Assembly (NCBI GenBank): GCA_030596145.1
Contig: JAUVKS010000079.1
Coordinates: 1-7,874 of the forward strand
From: Pseudomonadota bacterium
GTDB taxonomy: Bacteria; Desulfobacterota; Syntrophia; Syntrophales; JADFWA01
Reading direction: 5' to 3'
DNA: 7,874 bases
Shown here one piece after another: positions 1-5,980 of this stretch; position 1 is the first letter of the stretch; every line of letters begins with the position of its first letter. Below the pieces are notes generated by a model, which searched no databases, was not told the DNA's origin, and saw only the letters and a list, made by a program, of their open reading frames with translations. Both the position numbers and the translations under genes were made by a program.

Positions 1-107
1 CACGAACTTCGCGGAAACAAAGGTTGTCACGGCAAAGGAATGGTAGTGGATACCGGAGGTTTCCTTTATAACTTTTGCTTGCTTTCTTGGGAAAAGGGTG
101 TTGCCTT

Positions 108-1544
108 ATGTTAAAAGGACGAAAAGAATTAATTGTACTGACCCATAAACTGTTGGACATTTTCCTGACGGCCACTGCCTTCATTGGGACCTATTTCATC
201 AAAAAATACCTCTTCCCTGAACCCTTCCGCGGTCTGGCTGAAACACCCAACTATTACATTATTCTGCTTATGGTCATTATCGTCTGGTATGTACTCTTTA
301 GCCTCTTTAACCTATATGCCTCTTACAGAAGACGAACTTACGCCCAGATATTCTGGAACATGATTATGGCTGTGTCTACCGGAATGATCATCTTAGCTTT
401 CTCTATCTTTATTTTCAAAATAGCGGATGTGAGCCGTATTATGATGGGTCTATTCTTCCTGCTCAACATTGGATTGCTCGCCTTCAGCAAGTGGATTGTT
501 TACAAGAGCCTGACTCACTATCATCATAAAGCATTCAACATTCGAAACATCATCATCATTGGATACAAAGAAAGAGCAAAGGACGTTATCAACGCAATAG
601 AAAAATCAGATGGGTACAGGATTCTGGGATGTCTTGATATAAACGAAGACGCGCTCAACAAAGAGGTCCAAAATGGTATTCACGTTATTGGAACGGTTGA
701 TCACCTGGAAAAAATCTTAACTGAAGAGGTTGTAGATGAATTAATTTTTGCCATGCCTTTAAGGGAAGTAGAGGACATTGTTAAGTATATAATTGTAGCC
801 GAGGAAATAGGTGTCGTGGTTCGCATCATCCCTGACTGGTATCTCTATAATATCATGTATCAGCCAGGGATTGGCACCGTTAAGTTTGAACCATTTCTGA
901 AGCTTCCTACCATGGTATTGACCATCACCCCGTCCAGGCAGGAGGAACTGCTCATAAAAAGCGCCTTCGATTACATATTTGCCTGTATATTAATGGTTTT
1001 GTTTATGCCTCTTTTTTTGGTCATTTCCTGTGCCATCAAGCTCTCCTCAAAAGGATCGGTTCTCTTCAAACAGAAACGCTACGGGCTCAACGGTCGCAGT
1101 TTTTTACTATATAAATTCAGGACCATGGTGGCCGATGCCGAGGCAAGACGACAGGATTTGGAAGCATTGAATGAGACAGACGGACCGGTGTTCAAGATTA
1201 AGAAAGATCCTCGTATTATCCCCTTTGTCGGTACCCTGCTGCGAAAGACCAGTTTAGACGAGTTGCCTCAGTTGATCAACGTCCTCAAAGGTGAGATGAG
1301 TCTTATTGGCCCCAGACCACCCATACCTGCCGAGGTGAAAGAGTATGAGATCTGGCAGAGAAGACGACTTTCCATGAAGCCCGGCATAACAGGCCTCTGG
1401 CAATGCACTCCCAGGAGAAACGAGGTCAGTTTTGAAGACTGGGTTAAGATGGATCTTTCCTATATTGACGACTGGTCGTTGTGGCTGGACTTTAAGATAT
1501 TGTTGAAGACGGCTAAAGTGGTGTTTATTGGAGCGGGGAGGTGA
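108..1544 (+). CDS. Undecaprenyl-phosphate sugar-1-phosphate transferase (WbaP/WcaJ-like polyprenyl glycosylphosphotransferase)
   Basis: Integral membrane enzyme expected to move a sugar-1-phosphate from a nucleotide sugar onto undecaprenyl phosphate, the first committed step of an exopolysaccharide or O-antigen repeat unit. The 478-residue product has the usual layout and length of the long form of the family. There are four N-terminal membrane segments (about residues 13-35, 48-71, 83-105, 109-131), then a CoA-binding/Rossmann-like domain (about 146-244, beginning with a hydrophobic strand and GYKERA). A further hydrophobic helix (about 286-311) leads into the catalytic bacterial sugar transferase domain. 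That domain shows KQKRYG and YKFRTM (321-340), the catalytic Asp-Glu pair in SLDELPQ (D384, E385), GPRPP (401-405) and PGITGLWQ (425-432). I chose ATG 108 because AAGGG lies 9 bases upstream; an in-frame TTG at 75 would add 11 residues that look non-coding. The sugar specificity (glucose, galactose or other) cannot be read from the sequence. No clear terminator follows. Confidence 0.93.
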   Translation: MLKGRKELIVLTHKLLDIFLTATAFIGTYFIKKYLFPEPFRGLAETPNYYIILLMVIIVWYVLFSLFNLYASYRRRTYAQIFWNMIMAVSTGMIILAFSIFIFKIADVSRIMMGLFFLLNIGLLAFSKWIVYKSLTHYHHKAFNIRNIIIIGYKERAKDVINAIEKSDGYRILGCLDINEDALNKEVQNGIHVIGTVDHLEKILTEEVVDELIFAMPLREVEDIVKYIIVAEEIGVVVRIIPDWYLYNIMYQPGIGTVKFEPFLKLPTMVLTITPSRQEELLIKSAFDYIFACILMVLFMPLFLVISCAIKLSSKGSVLFKQKRYGLNGRSFLLYKFRTMVADAEARRQDLEALNETDGPVFKIKKDPRIIPFVGTLLRKTSLDELPQLINVLKGEMSLIGPRPPIPAEVKEYEIWQRRRLSMKPGITGLWQCTPRRNEVSFEDWVKMDLSYIDDWSLWLDFKILLKTAKVVFIGAGR

Positions 1545-1547
1545 TTG

Positions 1548-1610
1548 AGCTCATAGCTCATAGCTCATAGCGCATGGGGTAGAGGTGGTAGCTCATAGCT
1601 GATAGCTCAA
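1548..1610. repeat. AGCTCAT heptamer tandem repeats in two blocks
   Basis: Four consecutive 7-bp units (AGCTCAT three times, then AGCGCAT) occupy 1548-1575. Three more (AGCTCAT, AGCTGAT, AGCTCAA) occupy 1590-1610. A 15-base phrase starting GCGCATGGGG follows the first block (1570-1584) and recurs with one mismatch at 1626-1640. The tract begins 4 bases after the stop codon of the sugar transferase. Each unit contains the palindrome AGCT. No reading frame of note crosses it. Function unknown; arrays of this kind vary readily by slippage. Confidence 0.85.
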
Positions 1611-1650
1611 AGCACAGAGTGCAAGGCGCATGGGGCAGAGCGTGAGAGCT

Positions 1651-1709
1651 TTGAAAAAAGCGCCCTTTCTGTCATTCCCACGAACGTGGGAATCCATAAG
1701 GAGTTGAAA
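1651..1709 (+). repeat. GTCATTCCC palindromic repeat, left half only (copy A)
   Basis: The GTCATTCCCACG...CGTGGGAATCC palindrome type (core from 1671) is one seen widely in environmental proteobacterial and Nitrospirota genomes. By my alignment, 56 of 59 bases match the copy at 2354-2412. Unlike that copy, the right-hand arm ending GGGAATGAC is absent, so this is a half element. It lies 84 bases upstream of the DUF433 antitoxin start. Confidence 0.85.
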
Positions 1710-1761
1710 GCTCAAAGGTGAAAGCATACAAGCTCAACGGGCCTATTAAATTGGTTCAAGA

Positions 1762-1785
1762 TATAATGAAAAAAGCGGTAGGAGG
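1762..1785 (+). promoter_or_regulatory. Probable -10 box and Shine-Dalgarno of the antitoxin gene
   Basis: A perfect TATAAT (1762-1767) is followed by AGGAGG (1780-1785), 8 bases before ATG 1794. The predicted transcript would have a leader of about 20 bases. No good -35 box sits at the matching distance, so the ribosome site is secure but the promoter is tentative; the autoregulation typical of antitoxins could compensate. Confidence 0.45.
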
Positions 1786-1793
1786 ATAAAATC

Positions 1794-2042
1794 ATGTTAA
1801 ATATGGAGGAATTACTTTCAAGAATCACAGTCGATCCCAAAGTCATGCTGGGTAAGCCGACTATTCGGGGTATGAGGATTACAGTGGAGCAAATCTTACG
1901 GGCGCTTGCAGGTGGTATATCGGAACATGAATTGCTCCAGGAATATCCGGAGCTTGAGAAAGAAGATTTTCAGGCAGTGTTTGCATATGTGGCTCATTTG
2001 GTAGATGAAGAACAAGTATTTCCTATTGAGATGACAGCATGA
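1794..2042 (+). CDS. DUF433-family antitoxin (VapB-like)
   Basis: Small 82-residue protein of the DUF433 family, DNA-binding antitoxins that pair with PIN-like DUF5615 toxins. The family signature is clear near the N-terminus: ITVDPKVMLGKPTIRGMRITV (residues 11-31), with the characteristic GKP.IRG..I pattern. The following helices (EQILRALAGGISEHELLQEYP, then an acidic EDFQAVFAYVAHL stretch) fit the winged-helix-like core. The length is normal and the frame intact. The start is fixed by AGGAGG at 1780-1785. The stop codon overlaps the start of the toxin remnant by four bases (ATGA, 2039-2042), the usual coupled arrangement. Because the partner toxin is broken, this antitoxin may be an orphan that could still repress its own promoter or neutralise a related toxin elsewhere in the genome; that last point is inference. 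Confidence 0.88.
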   Translation: MLNMEELLSRITVDPKVMLGKPTIRGMRITVEQILRALAGGISEHELLQEYPELEKEDFQAVFAYVAHLVDEEQVFPIEMTA

Positions 2043-2307
2043 GTTCGTCCGAATTGAAATTTCTGGTTGATGTTGGTGTTAGCAAACAAGTCGAAGAATA
2101 TTTGCAGGAGCAAGGATATGATACAAAAACTGTGAGAGCCATTGATTCGCGGATGTTAGACCAGGAAATCATTAGTCTGGCTGCTTCCGAGGATCGGATG
2201 GTTATTACGTTGTAAGTGATATTTTGAGAAATCATTCGGATCAGATGAAGGACCATTTTTGTGTATTTCAAAACAACAAGTTTCGAGTCAGAAGAATAAA
2301 GCGGTAG
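2039..2307 (+). pseudogene. DUF5615 PIN-like toxin, broken by an internal deletion
   Basis: From ATG 2039 the frame encodes 58 residues (MSSSELKFLVDVGVSKQVEE... ending in DRMVITL) and stops at TAA 2213-2215. This matches the N-terminal half of DUF5615 PIN-like nucleases: the first strand with a conserved Asp (FLVDVGVS, D11), the QGYDTKTVR strand, the DQEIISLA helix and the RMVITL strand. The family normally continues directly with a DKDFG acidic motif. Here that motif is missing. From 2218, in another frame, the sequence DILRNHSDQMKDHFCVF followed by QNNKFRVRRIKR ends at TAG 2305-2307 and looks like the family's normal C-terminus. Head and tail total 87 residues against roughly 110-125 for intact members, so about 30-35 codons, including catalytic residues, are lost with a frameshift. 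The toxin is very probably inactive. The start overlaps the antitoxin stop by four bases. Confidence 0.82.
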
Positions 2308-2353
2308 TTTGCAATTGAAAAAATGAAGGTGAACTATGATAAAGATGAGATTT

Positions 2354-2442
2354 TTGAAAAACGCGCTCTTTCTGTCATTCCCACGAACGTGGAAATCCAT
2401 AAGGAGTTGAAAATACTGGATTCCCGTTTGCACGGGAATGAC
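2354..2442 (+). repeat. GTCATTCCC palindromic repeat, complete element (copy B)
   Basis: The core at 2374-2442 (69 bp) begins GTCATTCCC and ends GGGAATGAC, terminal arms that are exact inverted repeats. The inner arms (CCCACGAACGTGG and CCCGTTTGCACGGG) form local hairpins. The left 59 bases match copy A at 1651-1709. Read on the minus strand it translates as VIPVQTGIQ and similar residues, a common source of false ORFs. It is probably a non-autonomous miniature or REP-like element; no transposase is in the window. Confidence 0.85.
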
Positions 2443-2476
2443 CATTTAGACTATTTAGGGCAAAATTCAAAGCTCT

Positions 2477-2498
2477 CGTGTAAAACCCAACCCTACAA
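2477..2498 (+). repeat. Solo right end of the 60-bp GTAGGGT folded element
   Basis: GTGTAAAACCC followed by AACCCTACAA repeats the right-hand arm of the full element at 2525-2584 with one substitution (A for G in the ACCCGACC arm). No left arm is present, so this is a degraded or partial copy about 27 bases from the full one. Confidence 0.65.
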
Positions 2499-2524
2499 TA
2501 CTATATTCGCTTAATTCCATTAGG

Positions 2525-2584
2525 TTGTAGGGTGGTATTTTATATGCCACCGAACGCGGTCGGGTGTAAAACCCGACCCTACAA
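2525..2584 (+). repeat. 60-bp folded repeat element (two hairpins inside a terminal stem), copy 1
   Basis: Terminal inverted repeats TTGTAGGGT (2525-2533) and ACCCTACAA (2576-2584) enclose two hairpins. The first is GGTGGTAT-loop-ATGCCACC (2531-2551, one G-T pair). The second is GGTCGGGT-GTAAA-ACCCGACC, a perfect 8-bp stem ending at 2578. The second copy at 5834-5889 is inverted and identical in all stems and loops, differing only in the linker between hairpins. It is probably a miniature mobile or REP-like element. Confidence 0.85.
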
Positions 2585-2620
2585 TCCAAAATTCTCACAC
2601 AGCAGGATTTCAATTGATAA

Positions 2621-2656
2621 GAAAAAAGGGGTTAGCGGAATTCCGCTAACCCCTTT
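2621..2656 (-). terminator. Intrinsic terminator of the tRNA operon
   Basis: A perfect palindrome with 16-base arms (2625-2640 AAAGGGGTTAGCGGAA and its exact complement 2641-2656) begins 11 bases downstream of tRNA-Lys. On the minus strand the stem runs straight into six T residues. The plus-strand side also has a T-rich tail (TTTAGTTTTT), so it may terminate in both directions and protect the operon from read-through from the left. Confidence 0.9.
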
Positions 2657-2666
2657 AGTTTTTCTC

Positions 2667-2742
2667 TGGTGGGCCCTGCCGGGATCGAACCGGCAACCTA
2701 CTGATTAAGAGTCAGTTGCTCTACCAGCTGAGCTAAGGGCCC
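2667..2742 (-). tRNA. tRNA-Lys (anticodon CTT)
   Basis: 76 bases including an encoded CCA. The acceptor stem GGGCCCT pairs fully with AGGGCCC, the discriminator is A, the D-stem is GCTC/GAGC, and the anticodon stem ACTGA/TCAGT encloses the loop CTCTTAA. The T-stem GCCGG/CCGGC is perfect with loop TTCGATC. It is the last gene of the operon, 13 bases after tRNA-Arg(TCG). Confidence 0.97.
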
Positions 2743-2755
2743 ACAGGGTCAGTTC

Positions 2756-2832
2756 TGGCACGCCCGGTAGGATTCGAACCTACGACCAACAGATTCGAAG
2801 TCTGCGACTCTATCCAGCTGAGCTACGGGCGC
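2756..2832 (-). tRNA. tRNA-Arg (anticodon TCG)
   Basis: 77 bases with encoded CCA. The acceptor GCGCCCG pairs with CGGGCGT, giving a G1-U72 wobble; the discriminator is G. The anticodon loop CTTCGAA lies on stem GCAGA/TCTGT, and the T-stem GTAGG/CCTAC is perfect. It reads CGA codons, with wobble to CGG. Third gene of the operon. Confidence 0.96.
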
Positions 2833-2846
2833 ACAGCCTTATTTTG

Positions 2847-2864
2847 AGAGTTTCGCAAAACTCT
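2847..2864. other. Hairpin in the spacer between tRNA-His and tRNA-Arg(TCG)
   Basis: Arms AGAGTTT and AAACTCT (7 bp) with a 4-base loop lie in the longest spacer of the operon (38 bases). On the minus strand no T-run follows, so termination is unlikely and a role in precursor processing is possible. On the plus strand it is followed by ATTTTTT and could stop antisense transcription. Confidence 0.4.
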
Positions 2865-2870
2865 ATTTTT

Positions 2871-2948
2871 TGGGGTGAGTGAGGGGACTTGAACCCCCGG
2901 CTTCCGGGGCCACAACCCGGCACTCTTACCAACTGAGCTACACCCACC
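2871..2948 (-). tRNA. tRNA-His (anticodon GTG)
   Basis: 78 bases counting the extra 5' G(-1), which pairs with C73 as is typical of tRNA-His, and an encoded CCA. The acceptor GTGGGTG pairs with CACTCAC (one G-U), and the anticodon stem CCGGG/CCCGG holds loop TTGTGGC. The T-arm is GGGGG-TTCAAGT-CCCCT. It follows the first tRNA-Arg by 8 bases. Confidence 0.96.
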
Positions 2949-2956
2949 ATTTATTC

Positions 2957-3033
<77 letters not shown>

Positions 3034-3058
3034 ATAATAATATATAAAAAGACCGCTC

Positions 3059-3087
3059 CTAATAAACCCTTTAGAAAATTTTGTCAA
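3059..3087 (-). promoter_or_regulatory. Sigma70-type promoter of the tRNA operon
   Basis: On the minus strand a perfect TTGACA (3082-3087) is separated by exactly 17 bases from TATTAG (3059-3064). The predicted start is near 3052, about 19 bases before tRNA-Arg(TCT). The bases just after the -10 box (GAGCGGTC) are G/C-rich, like the discriminator of stringently controlled stable-RNA promoters; that regulation is inferred. Confidence 0.8.
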
Positions 3088-3096
3088 GGTCAATTT

Positions 3097-3165
3097 AAGC
3101 GCCTAAAGAATGAATATATATTTTTAACTTTAGATCACTTTAGGCACTTCAAACTTTAGGCACTT
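3097..3165. repeat. ACTTTAGGCACTT direct repeats with an inverted partner, after the large exported gene
   Basis: A 13-base unit occurs at 3137-3149 and 3153-3165, and a degenerate third copy starts at 3127. AAGCGCCTAAAG (3097-3108) can pair with CTTTAGGCACTT of either exact copy (12 bp with one G-U), giving alternative long-loop hairpins. The last repeat overlaps the stop codon of the gene ending at 3164. In the transcript no U-run follows the stem, so it is not a standard intrinsic terminator but may serve as the 3' end. Confidence 0.6.
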
Positions 3166-5815
3166 ATCTGACATAACCCGCTATTCCATCATACTTATAG
3201 CCTCTTTCGGAACATCCCTCTCCTTTGGGATCAGTTGTATAAAAATAAACTCCAGAAGAGAGATTGAACCAGCGATACAGTTCCTTTGTTCTTGGAAGCC
3301 TTATGGTTGCAATATTCCCTATCGCCCCTTCAAAGACATATCCTCCCAGGGATTTTCCTCCTCCGTCCTTCTCACAAGAATAAAAGTGGTCTCCTTTTGA
3401 TGGGTTGTACCATCTGAAGAACGAGATTGTACCCGGTGTACCCTTACTGAAAAGCCTGAAGGCGATCCCCTGTTTCTTATACCCTTCAAGGAAATCCTGG
3501 TCTTCAAGCTCAGGATTTGCCGTGAATAAATAATCGGATCCTCTGACGTAGCGATAAATATTCAGTGTTTTTGAAACTTCATCCTTTGAAACCTGAAGAG
3601 ATACCATCACAACCGCCGCTCCCCCATTAGAGCTGAATAGTACATTCTCACTATAATATCCCGACTTCAATCCCCGTGAGTTAATCATAATATTGACATA
3701 ATCCGTTTCTTTAGTCGTTGTACCTGTATCGGGATTAATTTTCATCCAGCCGGGACTTCCCTTCATTATATCCTTACTGTAAACCCTTATCCCTTCGATC
3801 ACCACGTATCCCTCGTGACTGACTAACGTCAGAACATGCTCTCCTTCTTCAAGACCTTCCGCCACCAGAAATTCTTTTCTTTCCTTTTCCTCAGAAAGAC
3901 AGTCAATCTCCTTCATTAATTTATCATCAATATATGCTGCCAGTTTTCCTCCATCGAAGTCCCTCCAGACAAATACAGCAACACCGGTTCCCGAAAAGCT
4001 ATATTTCAATATATTATCTTTAGCATAACTGTAAGGATAGCCCTCATCCTCAAGCCACACTCCAGAAACATCAACGGAGTCCTTCAAGCGAACTGGTACC
4101 GTATAAGTCCCCTTTCCACGGGCATCTTCACTTGAAAGGGATATATATCTTCCCTTTTTCAACGGCATGCCGGCAAATGTTTTACGGTTCCGCTGCAACC
4201 TGGCCTTCCACTTCAGAACATCTTTGCCCTCATTTCTTAGTTTGACCTTTCTGACCAACTGTTTGCCGGGTTCAATAATCCCTACATCCATCCCGAGAGG
4301 TTCCACTTTTATAGAAGGAGTTGATTCCGCCTGAGTAACCTCAAATTTCAGAAAAACTCTCCTCATTCCACCATCAGACGTCAACTTTATCATCTCTCTA
4401 TGATTTCCAGCGGACAGGTTCTTTACATAGGTCACAAAATTACCCCCAGATTCCAGCCTCAACTGAATCGGATACAACTCAAAATCTTCCCAGCTCTCCT
4501 CATCATCCTTTTTCAAAGATTTGAGATAAATCCGTAGCTTGCGGGGGGTATTGCGCATAACACTCGACAGCTTCCTCTTGCCGCTTAAAGACCACCCTGA
4601 AGGTCCATTGGCAGACCAATTCAGAATTCCCGAACCAAAATTTTTTAAAGAAAACACCCCCTTAGTGCTTTCCCCCGGACCGATAGCACCAAGATCTATC
4701 TCCCTGGGAGACACCGCCAGCACCGGCCGGGCTATCCCCTCCTCAACCTCCACCCGAGCAATACTGCTTACCATACCTCCCCTGATCTTTCTGATTTCCG
4801 TTTCCCCTGTTTTTTTCGCCACAAAGACAGGTTCATCATACAAAAACTTCCCCACAGAGGGATCGGAAACTACCCACTGACCATCTGAAGACTCCGATAA
4901 ATCTGTCCTGCTACCATCAGACCAAATCCCTACTGCCCCGAATCTCCTTTTCTGTCCCGTACGGACCTTGATAGAAACGGGAGTAATAAATATATATTCA
5001 AGGGAAACCACTTTCATAAGAACCTCAATTTCTTTCCTTTCCACATCTGAGGTTACAAAAATTGTCCCCTTATATTCCCAATCCGGAAGATCAACCGTAT
5101 ATGCCGTAATGGTAACGCTATCGGTTTCCCCTCTGTTCAATTTCTCCAGCAAACCTTCCCTCTCCGCTCTCCAGGTATCATAAGAAACCGGTTTTGTTTC
5201 CGGTGGGAGTTGGTCCATCTTCTCGTCACCATATATATCGATCGGTTCAGGTATATTTTTCATCCACGCTTCCAGCCATAAGGCATAGGCATCCCGGGAA
5301 AAATCATGGTTTGCCACCAGCCAGGGAGCATCACTTCTAATCTCCCAGCTAAGATCCCCCGAACCGATATTCTTAATGGATATGGAAAACTCCTTACTTT
5401 TGTTCCCTTCCACATTTCCAAGATCTATCTTAAGGGGTGATACTTTCAGCACAGGCCGGGTTGCGGGCTCTACCCGAACTTTCACACCACTGCTCCTGAT
5501 CTTGTGCAGTCTGGCAAAGACAAGAGTGCTCCCTGCAGCCTCCACGGTAAGCATCCCCTTATCAGCATCAGCAAACCGCCCTATCTTGCGATTTACCGAT
5601 ATCCACTCTACCTCATCAGTGATATTCCTCTCTGAGCCGTCAGAATACAGACCAACGGCCTTGAAAAAGCATTCTGACCCCACCTGCAGGAGTCTTGCTT
5701 CCGTCTCAATCTTGATCGTTTTCAACGTCACAGGACCGGGGCTGTCTGCCCCCATGAGGGTACACGGACTGATAATCAACAAAATAATTAGAAAGGTAAA
5801 AATTCGTCTAAACAT
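3164..5815 (-). CDS. Exported multidomain protein: Big2-like and ASH/BACON-like domains, jelly-roll-like module, DUF5648 C-terminus
   Basis: An 883-residue protein with a Sec signal peptide (MFRRIFTFLIILLIISPC..., cleavage probably after MGA, residue 23; proline before the cysteine argues against a lipobox). Domains seen: Big2-like 30-115 (LYSDGSERNITDEVEW), ASH/BACON-like 121-270, Big2-like 271-358 (GIWSDGSRTDLSES), ASH/BACON-like 364-493 and 500-743. The last is interrupted at about 580-683 by a jelly-roll-like module (GTGVAVF, AAYIDD, GLEEGEHVLTL). Three DUF5648-type repeats close it (about 750-883; FFRWYNPSKGDHFYS, LYRWFNLSSGVYFYT). No catalytic motif was recognised, so adhesion, glycan binding or a cell-surface role is inferred. 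The start is ATG 5815 because AGGTG (5823-5827) precedes it by 7 bases and the signal peptide begins there. The open frame runs 45 codons further upstream, but those codons lie in a repeat element. It is a single gene, 154 bases downstream of the MFS gene. Confidence 0.88.
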   Translation of the reverse strand: MFRRIFTFLIILLIISPCTLMGADSPGPVTLKTIKIETEARLLQVGSECFFKAVGLYSDGSERNITDEVEWISVNRKIGRFADADKGMLTVEAAGSTLVFARLHKIRSSGVKVRVEPATRPVLKVSPLKIDLGNVEGNKSKEFSISIKNIGSGDLSWEIRSDAPWLVANHDFSRDAYALWLEAWMKNIPEPIDIYGDEKMDQLPPETKPVSYDTWRAEREGLLEKLNRGETDSVTITAYTVDLPDWEYKGTIFVTSDVERKEIEVLMKVVSLEYIFITPVSIKVRTGQKRRFGAVGIWSDGSRTDLSESSDGQWVVSDPSVGKFLYDEPVFVAKKTGETEIRKIRGGMVSSIARVEVEEGIARPVLAVSPREIDLGAIGPGESTKGVFSLKNFGSGILNWSANGPSGWSLSGKRKLSSVMRNTPRKLRIYLKSLKKDDEESWEDFELYPIQLRLESGGNFVTYVKNLSAGNHREMIKLTSDGGMRRVFLKFEVTQAESTPSIKVEPLGMDVGIIEPGKQLVRKVKLRNEGKDVLKWKARLQRNRKTFAGMPLKKGRYISLSSEDARGKGTYTVPVRLKDSVDVSGVWLEDEGYPYSYAKDNILKYSFSGTGVAVFVWRDFDGGKLAAYIDDKLMKEIDCLSEEKERKEFLVAEGLEEGEHVLTLVSHEGYVVIEGIRVYSKDIMKGSPGWMKINPDTGTTTKETDYVNIMINSRGLKSGYYSENVLFSSNGGAAVVMVSLQVSKDEVSKTLNIYRYVRGSDYLFTANPELEDQDFLEGYKKQGIAFRLFSKGTPGTISFFRWYNPSKGDHFYSCEKDGGGKSLGGYVFEGAIGNIATIRLPRTKELYRWFNLSSGVYFYTTDPKGEGCSERGYKYDGIAGYVR

Positions 5816-5833
5816 AAAATAACACCTGTTACT

Positions 5834-5889
5834 GTAGGGTCGGGTTTTACACCCGACCGCAAACGGTGGCATATAAAATACCACCCTAC
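5834..5889 (-). repeat. Folded repeat element, copy 2 (inverted), in the leader of the exported-protein gene
   Basis: Inverted copy of the element at 2525-2584. It has the same two 8-bp hairpins (GGTCGGGT...ACCCGACC at 5838-5858 and GGTGGCAT...ATACCACC at 5865-5885) inside a shorter GTAG/CTAC terminal stem. Only the six-base linker differs (GTTTGC versus GAACGC, read in the same sense). It ends 6 bases upstream of the AGGTG ribosome site of the 883-residue gene, so it would be transcribed as a structured leader. Confidence 0.85.
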
Positions 5890-5948
5890 TCAAGGTTCCT
5901 GTTCTGGACTCTGAACTGAAGTTTTTAACCCAAAGACGCGAAGAACGC

Positions 5949-5980
5949 AAAGATTTTTATTGACACTTTTCAATTAACCG
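5949..5980. repeat. 32-bp imperfect direct repeat, left copy, flanking the padR-MFS operon
   Basis: 28 of 32 bases match 7572-7603, including 16 exact bases (AAAGATTTTTATTGAC). This copy covers the stop codon and last codons of the MFS gene. Weaker similarity (TTTTCCCTG...AATAAA against TCTTCCCTG...AATGAA) continues to the right after a small gap. Just before it lies AAAGACGCGAAGAACGCAAAGA-type sequence, a common dispersed motif. Confidence 0.7.

Noticed and set aside
1..114. Possible 3' end of an upstream gene
   Set aside because: Frame 1 is open to TAA 112-114, and frame 2 (TNFAETKVVTAKEW, stop at 44-46) is also possible. Neither is recognisable, so no gene is called. GGAGG at 55-59 is too far from the TTG at 75 or ATG at 108 to be decisive.
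2023..2445. 140-codon minus-strand open frame
   Set aside because: It starts in the palindromic repeat (VIPVQTGIQ-type translation) and then runs antisense to the toxin remnant and antitoxin end; no protein-like features of its own.
2323..2514. 63-codon plus-strand open frame
   Set aside because: It is composed almost entirely of repeat element sequence (copy B and the solo arm at 2477-2498).
2374..2584. CRISPR-like array
   Set aside because: The repeats belong to different palindromic families, are not regularly spaced, and no cas gene is present.
4539..5822. Plus-strand open frames opposite the exported protein gene (4539-4880, 4968-5183, 5376-5822)
   Set aside because: Antisense shadows of a well-supported gene; no ribosome sites or family resemblance.
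5816..5950. 45-codon N-terminal extension of the exported protein
   Set aside because: It is translated from the folded repeat; a ribosome site and signal peptide begin at ATG 5815.
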